From the NCBI GenBank assembly GCA_009841265.1, contig VXMB01000009.1, forward strand, positions 541,911 through 605,910: a DNA stretch of 64,000 nt, written 5' to 3'. The stretch comes from Gemmatimonadota bacterium (GTDB taxonomy: Bacteria; JAAXHH01). Numbering within the stretch: position 1 is the first letter of the stretch; the number at the start of each line of letters is the position of its first letter. Positions 33,729 through 41,394 of the stretch are shown here, piece by piece. A program made the position numbers and the translations under genes. The notes beneath the pieces are model-generated. The model was not told where the DNA came from. It searched no databases and was given only the letters and a program-made list of their open reading frames with translations.

Positions 33729-34840
33729 GGGAGGGTCTGGACTTCGACGGACATCACCGGCGGGAGATTCTCCACGATGGAGCCCCAGTGGTCGCCGCCG
33801 TCGGGGGATACGTAGACCGTGCCACCCGAAGTCCCGAAGTAGATCCCGCATTCATCGAGCGTATCCACGTCCATGGCGTCCCGAAGAACGTTGACGTAGC
33901 AGTCTTTCTGCGGCAGTCCTGAGGACAACGGTTCCCATTCGTTCCCGCCGGTCCGGCTCCGGTATACGCGCAGGTGGCCCTCATCCGGGTAGTGCTCGGA
34001 GTCGCCCTTCATCGGGACGACGTAGATCGTCTCGGGTTCGTGGGCGTGCACGCCGATCGGAAAGCCGAAGTCGCTGGGCAGGTTGCCGCTCACATTCGTC
34101 CAGGAATCACCACCGTTGTCGCTGCGCATGATGTTTCTGTGGCTTTGCATGAACAGCGCGTCCGGATGGGATGGATGCATGGCGAGTCGATGGACGCAGT
34201 GGCCCACCTCGGCCTCGGGTTCGGGCATGTAGTCGGAATGCAGGCCCTTGTTGATCGGCTGCCAGGACGCACCGCCGTCCAGGGTCCGGAACGCGCCGGC
34301 CACGGAAATGGCGACAATCATCCGGTTCGGATCGCCCTTGTCCAGCAGGATGGTGTGCAGGCAGAGCCCGCCCGCGCCGGGATGCCAGCCCGAACCCGAA
34401 GGGTGGTTCCTCAGGCCGGCCAGTTCCTGCCAGGACCGGCCCCCGTCCGTCGAGCGGAAGAGCGCTGCGTCCTCGACGCCCGCGAACACCGTTTCCGGGT
34501 CGGAGAGCGATGGCTCGAGGTGCCAGACCCGCTTGAATGCCCATGGGCGCGGGTTGTCGTCGAAATCGAGGTGGGTGCCCACCTCTCCCTCGTAGGTGAA
34601 TTCGTTGCTCACCGGGTCCCAGCTCTTTCCGCCATCGTCCGATTTCTGCACCAGCTGCCCGAACCAGCCCGTGCCCTGGGACGCATAGAGGCGATCCGGA
34701 TTGATGGGGGATCCCTTGATGTGGTAGACCTCCCAACCTCCGAAATGCGGACCGTCGACGCTCCAGTCTTTTCGGGCGCCGTCCGATGACAGAATAAACG
34801 CCCCTTTCCGCGTGCCCACCAGCACCCTGACCGTTCCCAT
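33725..34840 (-). CDS. BNR/WD40-like beta-propeller protein (371 aa)
   Basis: Begins [21 protein letters not shown], then repeated Asp-box-like turns: [32 protein letters not shown] and SPDGGDHW. The middle holds [15 protein letters not shown] and [25 protein letters not shown]. This matches the exo-alpha-sialidase-like or photosystem-assembly-like propeller family, not true sialidases. No signal peptide. The frame is open to 34975, but ATG 34840 has AGGAG five bases upstream. It is the first gene of a two-gene operon with the Gly-Gly MoaD-like protein, a pairing I recall in other genomes and one that suggests the propeller is its partner. Confidence 0.83.
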   Translation of the reverse strand: MGTVRVLVGTRKGAFILSSDGARKDWSVDGPHFGGWEVYHIKGSPINPDRLYASQGTGWFGQLVQKSDDGGKSWDPVSNEFTYEGEVGTHLDFDDNPRPWAFKRVWHLEPSLSDPETVFAGVEDAALFRSTDGGRSWQELAGLRNHPSGSGWHPGAGGLCLHTILLDKGDPNRMIVAISVAGAFRTLDGGASWQPINKGLHSDYMPEPEAEVGHCVHRLAMHPSHPDALFMQSHRNIMRSDNGGDSWTNVSGNLPSDFGFPIGVHAHEPETIYVVPMKGDSEHYPDEGHLRVYRSRTGGNEWEPLSSGLPQKDCYVNVLRDAMDVDTLDECGIYFGTSGGTVYVSPDGGDHWGSIVENLPPVMSVEVQTLP

Positions 34841-34934
34841 AATCGCTCCTGTTCCGTGCCCGCAATCCACCTGGATTCCTGGCTTCCCATGCTCGCAATA
34901 CGCTTGAATACCCAGCCCCGGTATATGGTATGAT

Positions 34935-34963
34935 AATGTAGGTATGGGCCCGGTATGTGTCAA
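34935..34963 (-). promoter_or_regulatory. Promoter of the propeller-MoaD operon
   Basis: Leftward TTGACA (34963-34958), 17 bp, TACATT (34940-34935). The -35 is perfect and the -10 matches the consensus at four positions. The start is predicted near 34928, giving a leader of about 88 bases. Confidence 0.68.
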
Positions 34964-35086
34964 CATCTCGCCCATCGGTTCTGTTAGCCGGAATCAGCCA
35001 AAATCTGTGGCGTCCTGGCGGGGCCATTCGTACATTATCCTGATTCAGGAAACATACATCCTATCCAACACGCGGGGTCGAATATA

Positions 35087-35932
35087 GTGCCTGAAGATCA
35101 TCGTCGGAACGGACATGTGGACGTGGCTGGTTTCTTCGAAACCATTCGAACCGGAAACCTGGACGAAGTAGTCCGAAACCTGGATGCGCATCCCTGGCTG
35201 GTTGACGTGATCAATCCCGACCGCGGCATCAACGAACGCCAGCCGCTTCACTGCGCCGCGGGTCACGGGCGGCTGGATATCGTGAAGGAGCTCGTGGCGC
35301 GGGATGCCGAGATACATCCCTACACGCCGTACCACTATCCGCCGGTGATCGTGGCGCACTGGGAAAAGCAGGAGGAAGTCAGGCGCTATTTCCTGGAGGA
35401 GATCCCGCATCGGGCGGCGGGTACGAACGGGCTCGGCGTCGGGATCGTAATGGCGGCACGCTGCGGCTGGGTGGAGATCGTGAAGGAGCATACGAAGCGG
35501 GATGCCCTGGCGGTTTTTCAAAGGGGGCCGATATTCGAGACCGCACTTCACTGGGCGGCACACAATGATACGATCGAGGTGGTCAGCGTCCTGCTGGCAG
35601 CCGGCGCGGACGTGGAAGCGGACGAAACCGGCCTGTACGGCGGCAAGCCGCTGCACTGGGCCTCGGAGCATCAGCCGGAATCGGTGCGCGTGTTGCTCAA
35701 TCACGGCGCCGACGTCAATTCGCGCAACCTGCAGCCAGGTGACTACTTCGGCAGAACGCCGCTGATCATGAACGCTTCGCAGGACGACGACTGCCACGAA
35801 GTGACGGAATTGCTTGTCGAAGCGGGGGCCCATATCCACGCGACGGACGGTGCGGGTAGAACGGCACTGGATCATGCCGATGAGGGGCGAAGAACGCGCA
35901 TCGCGGACGTACTAATGCGGTCCGGTGCGTGA
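35087..35932 (+). CDS. Ankyrin-repeat protein (281 aa)
   Basis: The N-terminal cap is RTGNLDEVVRNLDAHPWLVDV at residues 21-41, followed by INERQPLHCAAGHGRLDIVKELV and further units: ETALHWAAHNDTIEVVSVLLAAGADV, KPLHWASEHQPESVRVLLNHGADV, and a last one, TALDHADEGRRTRIADVLM. The segment YTPYHYPPVIVAHWEKQEEVRRYF between repeats 1 and 2 is aromatic-rich and unlike a repeat. It starts with GTG, and no strong ribosome-binding site is seen. The last of the ten ankyrin genes, 246 bases from the divergent propeller operon. Confidence 0.82.
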   Translation: MPEDHRRNGHVDVAGFFETIRTGNLDEVVRNLDAHPWLVDVINPDRGINERQPLHCAAGHGRLDIVKELVARDAEIHPYTPYHYPPVIVAHWEKQEEVRRYFLEEIPHRAAGTNGLGVGIVMAARCGWVEIVKEHTKRDALAVFQRGPIFETALHWAAHNDTIEVVSVLLAAGADVEADETGLYGGKPLHWASEHQPESVRVLLNHGADVNSRNLQPGDYFGRTPLIMNASQDDDCHEVTELLVEAGAHIHATDGAGRTALDHADEGRRTRIADVLMRSGA

Positions 35933-36023
35933 ATCGGTCTTACGTGGACTGGCCGCTTGAAACGCGGTTTGCGGTGCCCGCAATTAAACCATCAGAAATG
36001 ATGCGGATCCATGGAGGTAGAAA

Positions 36024-36428
36024 ATGCGAATCGAAATGACGGGCGTCTTTGTAAACGACCCCATCGAAGCGCACGAGTTCTACACGAAGATCCTGGGCTT
36101 CAAGGAGATCATGTTCGTGCCCGAGGCCAGTCTCGCCATCGTAGCTTCTCCCGAGGAACCCGACGGCACAACCCTCCTGTTGGAACCCAAAGGAACCGAG
36201 TGGTCCCAGGTTTACCACAAGGAACTCTATGAATCCGGGATGCCGTCCATCGTGTTCTCCGTGGACGATATCGCTTCCGAGTACGAACGGTTGAAGAAGC
36301 TGGGTGTCCGGTTCAGCGTGGACCCGACGAAACAGGACTTCGGCATCCAGGCCATTTTCGACGATTCCTGCGGAAATTTCATTGCGCTCGTGGAACTGAA
36401 TGAAGGCGCCTGGGAGACCACGCCCTGA
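36024..36428 (+). CDS. VOC family protein (134 aa)
   Basis: VOC domain: MTGVFVNDPIEAHEFYTKILGFKEIMFVPEASLAIVASPEEPD, then SIVFSVDDIASEYERLKKLGVRFSVDPTKQDFGIQAIFDDSCGNFIALVEL. The glyoxalase-like metal or substrate residues are hard to assign from one sequence. GGAGG lies ten bases before the ATG. It is followed after 11 bases by a DinB-superfamily gene on the same strand, so they form a small operon; both families often detoxify or modify small molecules. Confidence 0.87.
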   Translation: MRIEMTGVFVNDPIEAHEFYTKILGFKEIMFVPEASLAIVASPEEPDGTTLLLEPKGTEWSQVYHKELYESGMPSIVFSVDDIASEYERLKKLGVRFSVDPTKQDFGIQAIFDDSCGNFIALVELNEGAWETTP

Positions 36429-36439
36429 AGGGAGTAAAC

Positions 36440-37000
36440 ATGAACTGGACCGACATACTGACCCATGAATTGAATTACACTTACCATGCGGCAGACGGAT
36501 TGATAGACCTCGTCGAGGACAAGGATCTCGACTGGAAACCATCGTCGGGCGACAACTGGATGACGACGGGCCAGTTGCTTTTTCACGTGGGTGAAGCTTG
36601 CGGTATGGCGATAAAGGGATTCGTAACGGGCGACTTCGGTTTGCCCGAAGGCGTCAGCGTGGACGACATGGGATCTGGGGATTCGTTACCCCCGGCCGAA
36701 GCGATGCCCACGGTCGCCTCGGTGGCGGAAGCAAAGGAAAAGCTCGCGGCGGACCGGAACCTGGCCTTCGAAATGCTCGAGCTTGCCGGCGAGGAACGGA
36801 TGCAGAATGAACCCGCCCCCGCGCCGTGGGACCCTTCCACTCCCGTGCTTGGCCATCGCATGCTTGAGATGGTGCAGCATCTGGTTCAGCACAAGGGGCA
36901 GTTGTTCTACTACCTGAAACTACAGGGCAAGCCGGTCAACACCATGCACCTGTGGGGCGTGCAGCTTGCCGAAGACCGCGACGGGGAAAGCAAGGAGTAG
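36440..37000 (+). CDS. DinB-superfamily (DUF664-type) metal-binding four-helix protein (186 aa)
   Basis: Four-helix-bundle protein of the DinB/YfiT superfamily, which is unrelated to the polymerase DinB. The metal-binding histidines are probably H49 (GQLLFHVGEA), H147 and H151 (MVQHLVQHKGQL). Such proteins are thiol-dependent transferases, with bacillithiol or mycothiol in some phyla, or are uncharacterised. The N-terminal helix NWTDILTHELNYTYHAADGLI and the final helix end at FYYLKLQGKPVNTMHLWG. GGGAG lies before the ATG. Runs with the VOC gene and faces the dioxygenase tail-to-tail. Confidence 0.85.
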   Translation: MNWTDILTHELNYTYHAADGLIDLVEDKDLDWKPSSGDNWMTTGQLLFHVGEACGMAIKGFVTGDFGLPEGVSVDDMGSGDSLPPAEAMPTVASVAEAKEKLAADRNLAFEMLELAGEERMQNEPAPAPWDPSTPVLGHRMLEMVQHLVQHKGQLFYYLKLQGKPVNTMHLWGVQLAEDRDGESKE

Positions 37001-37011
37001 CGCGTGCCCCG

Positions 37012-37764
37012 CTAGAGTTTGCCTTCCTTTTCCCACCGGGCGAAGAGTTCCTGGCGATAGCGTTCGGCCTTTTCTTCGTCCTTCCTGGCCCTGGCCGCGA
37101 AATACACCAGCCCAAGGGCGGCGCGGCGGCGGTCGGACCGGTTCGCGTCCGCCCGGTGAATGATCATGCTGTGATGGGCGAAGACGTCGCCCGGGCTCGC
37201 GCGCATGGCCACTTCCCGTTCCCGGTCCTCGTCGGAGAAATCGGGTATTCCCTGCGAAAACCCGAGTATGTTGGACGTCCGGTGGGGACGCATGCCCCGC
37301 CGGTGAGATCCCTGCACGTAACGCATGCATCCGTTTTCCTCGTCGATTTCATCCAGGGCGATCCAAAGGGTCACGGCTTCGTTGGGTTCCAGCATGAAGT
37401 AGAAGCCGTCCTGGTGGGGCGGGGTGACGTCGCCCACCCTGGCCGGCTTGTTGAACCACTGCGGATTCTTGGGAAGCACGTCGTCCGCGAGCAGGAATCC
37501 CGCCAGTTCCGCAAAACTGTAGGACCCGAACAGCCCGTCAAAGTACGGATCCAGTTCCGCCATGTTCTGTAGCCGCTTGATGGACGCCGGATCCGCTTTG
37601 TCTTCGTAGAAGGCCGTCGTATCGGGCGCTCCCGGAAGCACCTCTTCGATGAACCGGTCGATGTTACTGTTGATCTCGGCAGCCTCCGCTGAAGACAGAT
37701 ACCCCTTGAGCAGCACGAAGCCGTCTCGGTCAAAATCTTGCTTAACCTGTTCGTTGAACTCCAT
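37012..37764 (-). CDS. Phytanoyl-CoA dioxygenase family protein (250 aa)
   Basis: Fe(II)/2-oxoglutarate oxygenase. The facial triad is H117 and D119 (PPHQDGFYF) with H203 (IIHRADANRSDRRRAALGLVYF); a following Arg would hold 2-oxoglutarate. EENGCMRYVQGSHRRGM is typical of the PhyH subgroup. The substrate is a small hydroxylatable molecule that cannot be inferred. This family is strongly expanded in some marine uncultured bacteria. The start is ATG 37764, preceded by GGAAGAGGAGATC. The gene stands alone, convergent with the DinB-superfamily gene. Confidence 0.9.
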   Translation of the reverse strand: MEFNEQVKQDFDRDGFVLLKGYLSSAEAAEINSNIDRFIEEVLPGAPDTTAFYEDKADPASIKRLQNMAELDPYFDGLFGSYSFAELAGFLLADDVLPKNPQWFNKPARVGDVTPPHQDGFYFMLEPNEAVTLWIALDEIDEENGCMRYVQGSHRRGMRPHRTSNILGFSQGIPDFSDEDREREVAMRASPGDVFAHHSMIIHRADANRSDRRRAALGLVYFAARARKDEEKAERYRQELFARWEKEGKL

Positions 37765-37836
37765 TTACGTGATCTCCTCTTCCTGGGCCGTGCGTTCTGG
37801 TTTAATCATAATGGCTCACTTTCGCTATTTGTCACA

Positions 37837-38640
37837 CTAAAAAGTCACGGCCAGTCCGTTCTCCAGCACCGTATCCAGCTTGCTGACGCCTTCCGGCGGT
37901 CGGCTGTCGTAGCGCGTGACGAAATTCAGGGCCAGCACGAGCGGTCCGGCCAGATCGATCTCCAGGTTGAGTTCGCCGAGGACGCGGGTGTCGCCGATCT
38001 TGTTCCACAGCGGTTGGAAATACACCGTGCACGTGGACACGACGCGGTCATTTACAGCGATTCTAGATGACAGATAGTGGCTCCAGCGGACGACGGTAGC
38101 GTTGTCAGGGTGGTCATCCGCTGGCATCAGTTCGCTCAGCCGCTCGTGTTCCACGAAGGCGGAAGCACCTTCCCACAGCTGGAAAGCCTCGGACTCGACC
38201 AGGTGGAATCGAAGTCCGCCGCCGGCCAGTGCGCGGGCATCGAGCCGATAGGTCGTATCATAGTTGTACTGGGTGAACGCCTCGATACCGAACCGCCCAT
38301 GCAGGGGGTAGTACTGGCGGAGGTGGATCAGTCCTTCATCAGCGAAACGCTCGCCCTGTTCCCATCCGAAGTCGTTGCGGGCCAGCATGAACGTATTCAC
38401 CCTGGGGTGATCGAAGTCCAGCCGTCCTTCCAGTCCGATTTCCTTCAGATCCGTATTCCCCGTATGCATCTCCAGGTTCAGGGCCAGAGCGCCCGAGAAA
38501 CCCGTGGAACCCGCATCCCGGCGCAGCGCTTCGATGTTCACCTGGGCTATTGAATGGCCTGACGCCAGCGCTAGCAGCAGGAGGAAGAGCAGGTAAAGGT
38601 ATCTCAAGCCGGAGTCTCCGGAATACTTAGTGCTTGCCAT
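37837..38640 (-). CDS. DUF481 outer-membrane beta-barrel protein (267 aa)
   Basis: A signal peptide covers about residues 11-32 (LRYLYLLFLLLLALASGHSIAQ, signal-peptidase I type). The rest alternates polar and hydrophobic residues in amphipathic strands typical of an outer-membrane barrel (FSGALALNLEMHTGN, GLEGRLDFDHPRVNTFMLA, GRFGIEAFTQYNYDTTYRL) and ends in Phe, the usual C-terminal signal for the barrel-assembly machinery. DUF481 proteins (YdiY-like) have no settled role. The ATG is 22 bases from a predicted transcription start. It supports a diderm envelope. Confidence 0.84.
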   Translation of the reverse strand: MASTKYSGDSGLRYLYLLFLLLLALASGHSIAQVNIEALRRDAGSTGFSGALALNLEMHTGNTDLKEIGLEGRLDFDHPRVNTFMLARNDFGWEQGERFADEGLIHLRQYYPLHGRFGIEAFTQYNYDTTYRLDARALAGGGLRFHLVESEAFQLWEGASAFVEHERLSELMPADDHPDNATVVRWSHYLSSRIAVNDRVVSTCTVYFQPLWNKIGDTRVLGELNLEIDLAGPLVLALNFVTRYDSRPPEGVSKLDTVLENGLAVTF

Positions 38641-38668
38641 ACCGATCCGTGGCTGTTTTCATTGTCCT

Positions 38669-38697
38669 AATATACTTCGATACTAGTCCGTAGTGAA
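38669..38697 (-). promoter_or_regulatory. Promoter of the DUF481 gene
   Basis: Leftward TTCACT (38697-38692), 17 bp, TATATT (38674-38669). Predicted start near 38662, about 22 bases before the ATG. It lies back-to-back with the divergent Gfo/Idh/MocA gene. Confidence 0.55.
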
Positions 38698-38727
38698 ACG
38701 ATATGTAGTCCTGCGAAGGACGCATTA

Positions 38728-39732
38728 ATGACAGACATTCGCGTCGGCCTGATCGGATACGGGGGTTGGACCCGGTTGGCCTTCGTGCCCGCGCTCCGGC
38801 AGCATGACCGTGTCCGGATCGTGTCTGCCGCGGCGTTCAGCCAGGCGTCTCGGGAACGCATCCGCGAGGAACTGGGCCCGGATGTGCAGGTCTATGGCGG
38901 CTTCGAGGCGTTGCTGGCCGGCCCGGAACTCGATGCCGTCATGATGGCTATACCCGACGCCATCCACGAGGCGGCCATGGAAGCCGTCCTCGACGCGGGG
39001 GTCGCCGCCTACTACGAACCACCGCTCGCCGACCATCCCGGCGGCATACGCAAGATGCTGAAGCGGCTGGTCACGGCCGGCCAGGTCACCCACGGCGATC
39101 TCGAAATCGGCTACGCTTCGGTCATACACCGCGCCGCGGAACTGTTGCGGCAGGGCGCGGTCGGCGCGCCGCAGACCGTCCACCTGAAACTGCGAAGCAA
39201 CTGGGCGCAATTCGGCGGCCCGGACCTGTGCCTCGCCCACCACCTGGGCCCCTGGTACGTGGACGGGCTGAACAGCATCATCGGCCGTTCGCCGGACAAG
39301 GTGCTCGTCATGGACGGCCACGGGCAGCCGGGCCGGCGACAGTTCCACAGCCTGGTCCATTTCGACTACGGCGGCCTCTGGGGCACGATCCACCTGAACA
39401 TCGACTCGGTCGATACGCTGGAGACCACGATCGAGGTGACCGGCGACGAAGGCGACCTGGCCGTCGACTATTTTCGCAATACGATACAGCTACGCAGCAT
39501 GTCCAATCTCGAGGGCGAAACGATCCACGTGGAGCCCGCGATGCCGGTGGTGGGCGGCTGGCCAGGCGAGGCGGAGAGCGTCGCCGATTTCCTGGACGCC
39601 GTGGAAAAGGGCACGCCGAACCGCACCGACGCCAGGATGGCCGCGCAGCTCTATCTCACGGGACTGGCCATAGAGCAGTCGAAGGAAACCGGCGGCTGGG
39701 TCGAGATCGAAGAGGCGGCCGGACTGGCCTGA
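38728..39732 (+). CDS. Gfo/Idh/MocA family protein lacking the catalytic Lys (334 aa)
   Basis: Rossmann N-terminus IRVGLIGYGGWTRLAFVPAL (residues 4-23) and an alpha/beta C-terminal domain (HLKLRSNWAQFGGPDLCLAHHLGPWYVDGLN). At the position of the family EKP motif the sequence reads YYEPP (residues 95-99), so the lysine that usually aids hydride transfer is replaced by Pro98. It may still bind NAD(P) but use another chemistry or act as a binding protein. AAGGA lies seven bases before the ATG, within a GTCC...GGAC short inverted repeat. Followed after 95 bases by the methyltransferase gene on the same strand. Confidence 0.8.
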   Translation: MTDIRVGLIGYGGWTRLAFVPALRQHDRVRIVSAAAFSQASRERIREELGPDVQVYGGFEALLAGPELDAVMMAIPDAIHEAAMEAVLDAGVAAYYEPPLADHPGGIRKMLKRLVTAGQVTHGDLEIGYASVIHRAAELLRQGAVGAPQTVHLKLRSNWAQFGGPDLCLAHHLGPWYVDGLNSIIGRSPDKVLVMDGHGQPGRRQFHSLVHFDYGGLWGTIHLNIDSVDTLETTIEVTGDEGDLAVDYFRNTIQLRSMSNLEGETIHVEPAMPVVGGWPGEAESVADFLDAVEKGTPNRTDARMAAQLYLTGLAIEQSKETGGWVEIEEAAGLA

Positions 39733-39794
39733 TGTCCGGACTGGTCCGATATCCGACAAGGACTGGTTGCCGGTCCGGTCTGTTACCAGTAGAG

Positions 39795-39834
39795 GCGGGA
39801 GCGTGGCATGAAAAGCGGGAGTGAGGCATGAAAG
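39795..39834 (+). repeat. 20 bp tandem duplication of a translation start region
   Basis: Units 39795-39814 and 39815-39834 agree at 17 of 20 positions. Each holds GCGGGAG, then GGCATGAAA, so a ribosome-binding site and an ATG are duplicated. The second ATG is that of the methyltransferase. Confidence 0.75.
39808..39831 (+). CDS. Possible seven-codon leader peptide MKSGSEA
   Basis: The first ATG of the duplicated start region opens a frame of seven codons whose TGA overlaps the methyltransferase ATG (ATGA at 39828). GGGAG lies six bases before it. It may couple translation of the methyltransferase or be a by-product of the duplication. Confidence 0.25.
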   Translation: MKSGSEA

Positions 39835-40571
39835 GTGTTCGAGTAGATCCGGAACGGCGGGAAACGCGGATGCTCAGGCGGCACGTGCCCTTTTCCGGTG
39901 CGCGCGTCCTCGACATCGGTTGCGGCGACGGCCGGTTGTCGAACCGGATCAGGGGATGGATCGAATCGATCGTCGGGGTCGACCTGGCCGGGGAAGACGT
40001 CGGGCGCGCCCATGCCCGGAAGCGGTTGGATGGCATCGCGCGCTTCGCCGTGGCCGATGCGTCCAGTCTGCCCTTCCAAGACCGGAGTTTCGACCTGGCC
40101 CTGTACTCATGGTCTTTGTGATGAGTGCAACAAGAGGGCATGGGGCATGCCCTTCACGAAGCCATACGCGTACTGAAGCCCGGTGGCCGGGTGGTCGACA
40201 TCCGTCCGTATTTCCCGGCAAGCCTGGGCAATCGCCGGCACGCGAGGCAGCAGGTGTATTGCCAGGTCGCCCATGAGGTGAACCTGGTGGCCACGCTGGC
40301 CCGGGACTACGTCGACTTCCATTTCGCAGACCGGGTGATGGCGGAAGCGGTCCGGGACGGCAGCCTGGACGCGGTTTTTCACACAGATTTCGTTTTCCGG
40401 CACTACTTCGACAGCCTGGAACTGTTCGACCGGTGCAGGGCCCGGTGGTGGGACAAGGCGCACATACCTGTTGCGGATCGGCGCTACCTCGAACGAACCT
40501 TGAGGTGTCATCCCTCGGCCGTAATTCGTGTAGATACACCAGTACAACTTCAAGTACTGACGAAAAGGTAG
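39828..40571 (+). CDS. Class I SAM methyltransferase read through two in-frame UGA codons, or split/pseudogene
   Basis: Residues 1-97 hold the SAM-binding half (VLDIGCGDGR at about 27-36, ADASSLPFQDRSFDLALYSWSL). Two consecutive TGA codons follow at 40119-40124, and the same frame then continues for 148 codons with HALHEAIRVLKPGGRVVDIRP (motif post-IV) and a normal C-terminus. Together the parts make a 247-codon protein of the usual length, with no frameshift. A hairpin at 40134-40154 lies where a bacterial SECIS would, so selenocysteine insertion is possible. Alternatives are a nonsense-inactivated gene, or two polypeptides with re-initiation at GTG 40125 or ATG 40140. The methylated substrate is unknown. 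Confidence 0.6.
40134..40154 (+). promoter_or_regulatory. SECIS-like hairpin after the tandem UGA codons
   Basis: A 9 bp stem (one G-U pair) is formed by 40134-40142 and 40146-40154 with a GGG triloop. The loop begins 22 and 19 bases after the two UGA codons. Bacterial SECIS elements are described with a 16-37 base gap to the apical loop and a G among the first loop bases, and this fits. It could also be a chance GC-rich hairpin. Confidence 0.4.
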
Positions 40572-40594
40572 AGAAAAGGAGGGAGCATTCCGTC

Positions 40595-41320
40595 ATGGTC
40601 CAGCCCATCTCGTTGAAACACCGCATCCGCAGCGGCGAAATCGTGACCGGCCTGGGGGTATCCATGGATTCCAGCCGGGAAGACCTGGAACGGTATCTTC
40701 AACAGGGCAAGATCGATTTCTTCAACGTGGACTGCCAGCACAGCCCCCAGAGCGAGGACCGGATCGTGTCCTTCTGCGCCTCCGCCGAGGCGTTGGGCGT
40801 GCGGGTGATCCTGCGCATCAAGCATACCCGGCATACCTACCTGATCGGGAACTACCTGGACCTGGGTCCCGCGGGTATCCTCGTTCCCGAAGTCAGGGAG
40901 GAAGCCACGGTGCGCGAGGCGGTCCATTTCTTCTACTATCCGCAGTTCGGTGGTAGAAGCTGGGGAGGTAGTGCGCGGCACGGCATTACCGGTCGTGGCG
41001 ACCGCCTCGAGTATGCGGCCTGGTGGAACGACACGGGCGTCCTGTGGCTGCAGCTCGAATCGGTCGATGCAATCATCAATTGCCGGAAACTTGCGCTGGA
41101 GGGCGTAGACGTCCTCACCTTCGGGCCCAACGATCTCCTGTACGACATCGAGCGATACCGAAACCCCCCATTCCGGACCGTCGACGACTGTGTTCAGCAC
41201 GTCGCCCGGGAAATGGAGGGAACGTCCGTCGCCGTCAGCCTGGCCCTCCTGGACCCATCGGACCGGCAGAAGTATATCGACATGGGACTGACCGTGCTCC
41301 AGACGCCCATGGTGGTCTGA
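40595..41320 (+). CDS. HpcH/HpaI-type aldolase family protein (241 aa)
   Basis: Resembles class II pyruvate aldolases of the HpcH/HpaI group: LKHRIRSGEIVTGLGVSM at the N-terminus, FFNVDCQHSPQSEDRIV as the region of the general base, GVRVILRIKHTRH in place of the usual PLVRVP arginine segment, and LGPAGILVPEVREEATVREAV with the metal-binding Glu. The C-terminal half (WLQLESVDAIINCRKLALEGVDVLTFGPNDL) matches the second metal region. Probably retro-aldol cleavage of a hydroxy-oxo acid. AGGAGGG lies upstream of the ATG. It follows the methyltransferase by 23 bases. Confidence 0.83.
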   Translation: MVQPISLKHRIRSGEIVTGLGVSMDSSREDLERYLQQGKIDFFNVDCQHSPQSEDRIVSFCASAEALGVRVILRIKHTRHTYLIGNYLDLGPAGILVPEVREEATVREAVHFFYYPQFGGRSWGGSARHGITGRGDRLEYAAWWNDTGVLWLQLESVDAIINCRKLALEGVDVLTFGPNDLLYDIERYRNPPFRTVDDCVQHVAREMEGTSVAVSLALLDPSDRQKYIDMGLTVLQTPMVV

Positions 41321-41394
41321 TCCGGACCTGTACGTCCATTTATCTCGTCAACCACGCACGTAAGATCCACCAATGTTTGTCAAAGGAACCATTG

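Noticed and set aside
36440..37000. Second DNA polymerase IV (DinB) gene
   Set aside because: The protein belongs to the DinB/YfiT four-helix metal-binding superfamily, which shares only the name with the polymerase.
40119..40124. Reassignment of UGA as a sense codon in the whole genome
   Set aside because: UGA serves as the stop of many intact genes in the window (for example at 2395, 3307 and in the ATGA overlaps), so a global code change is excluded.
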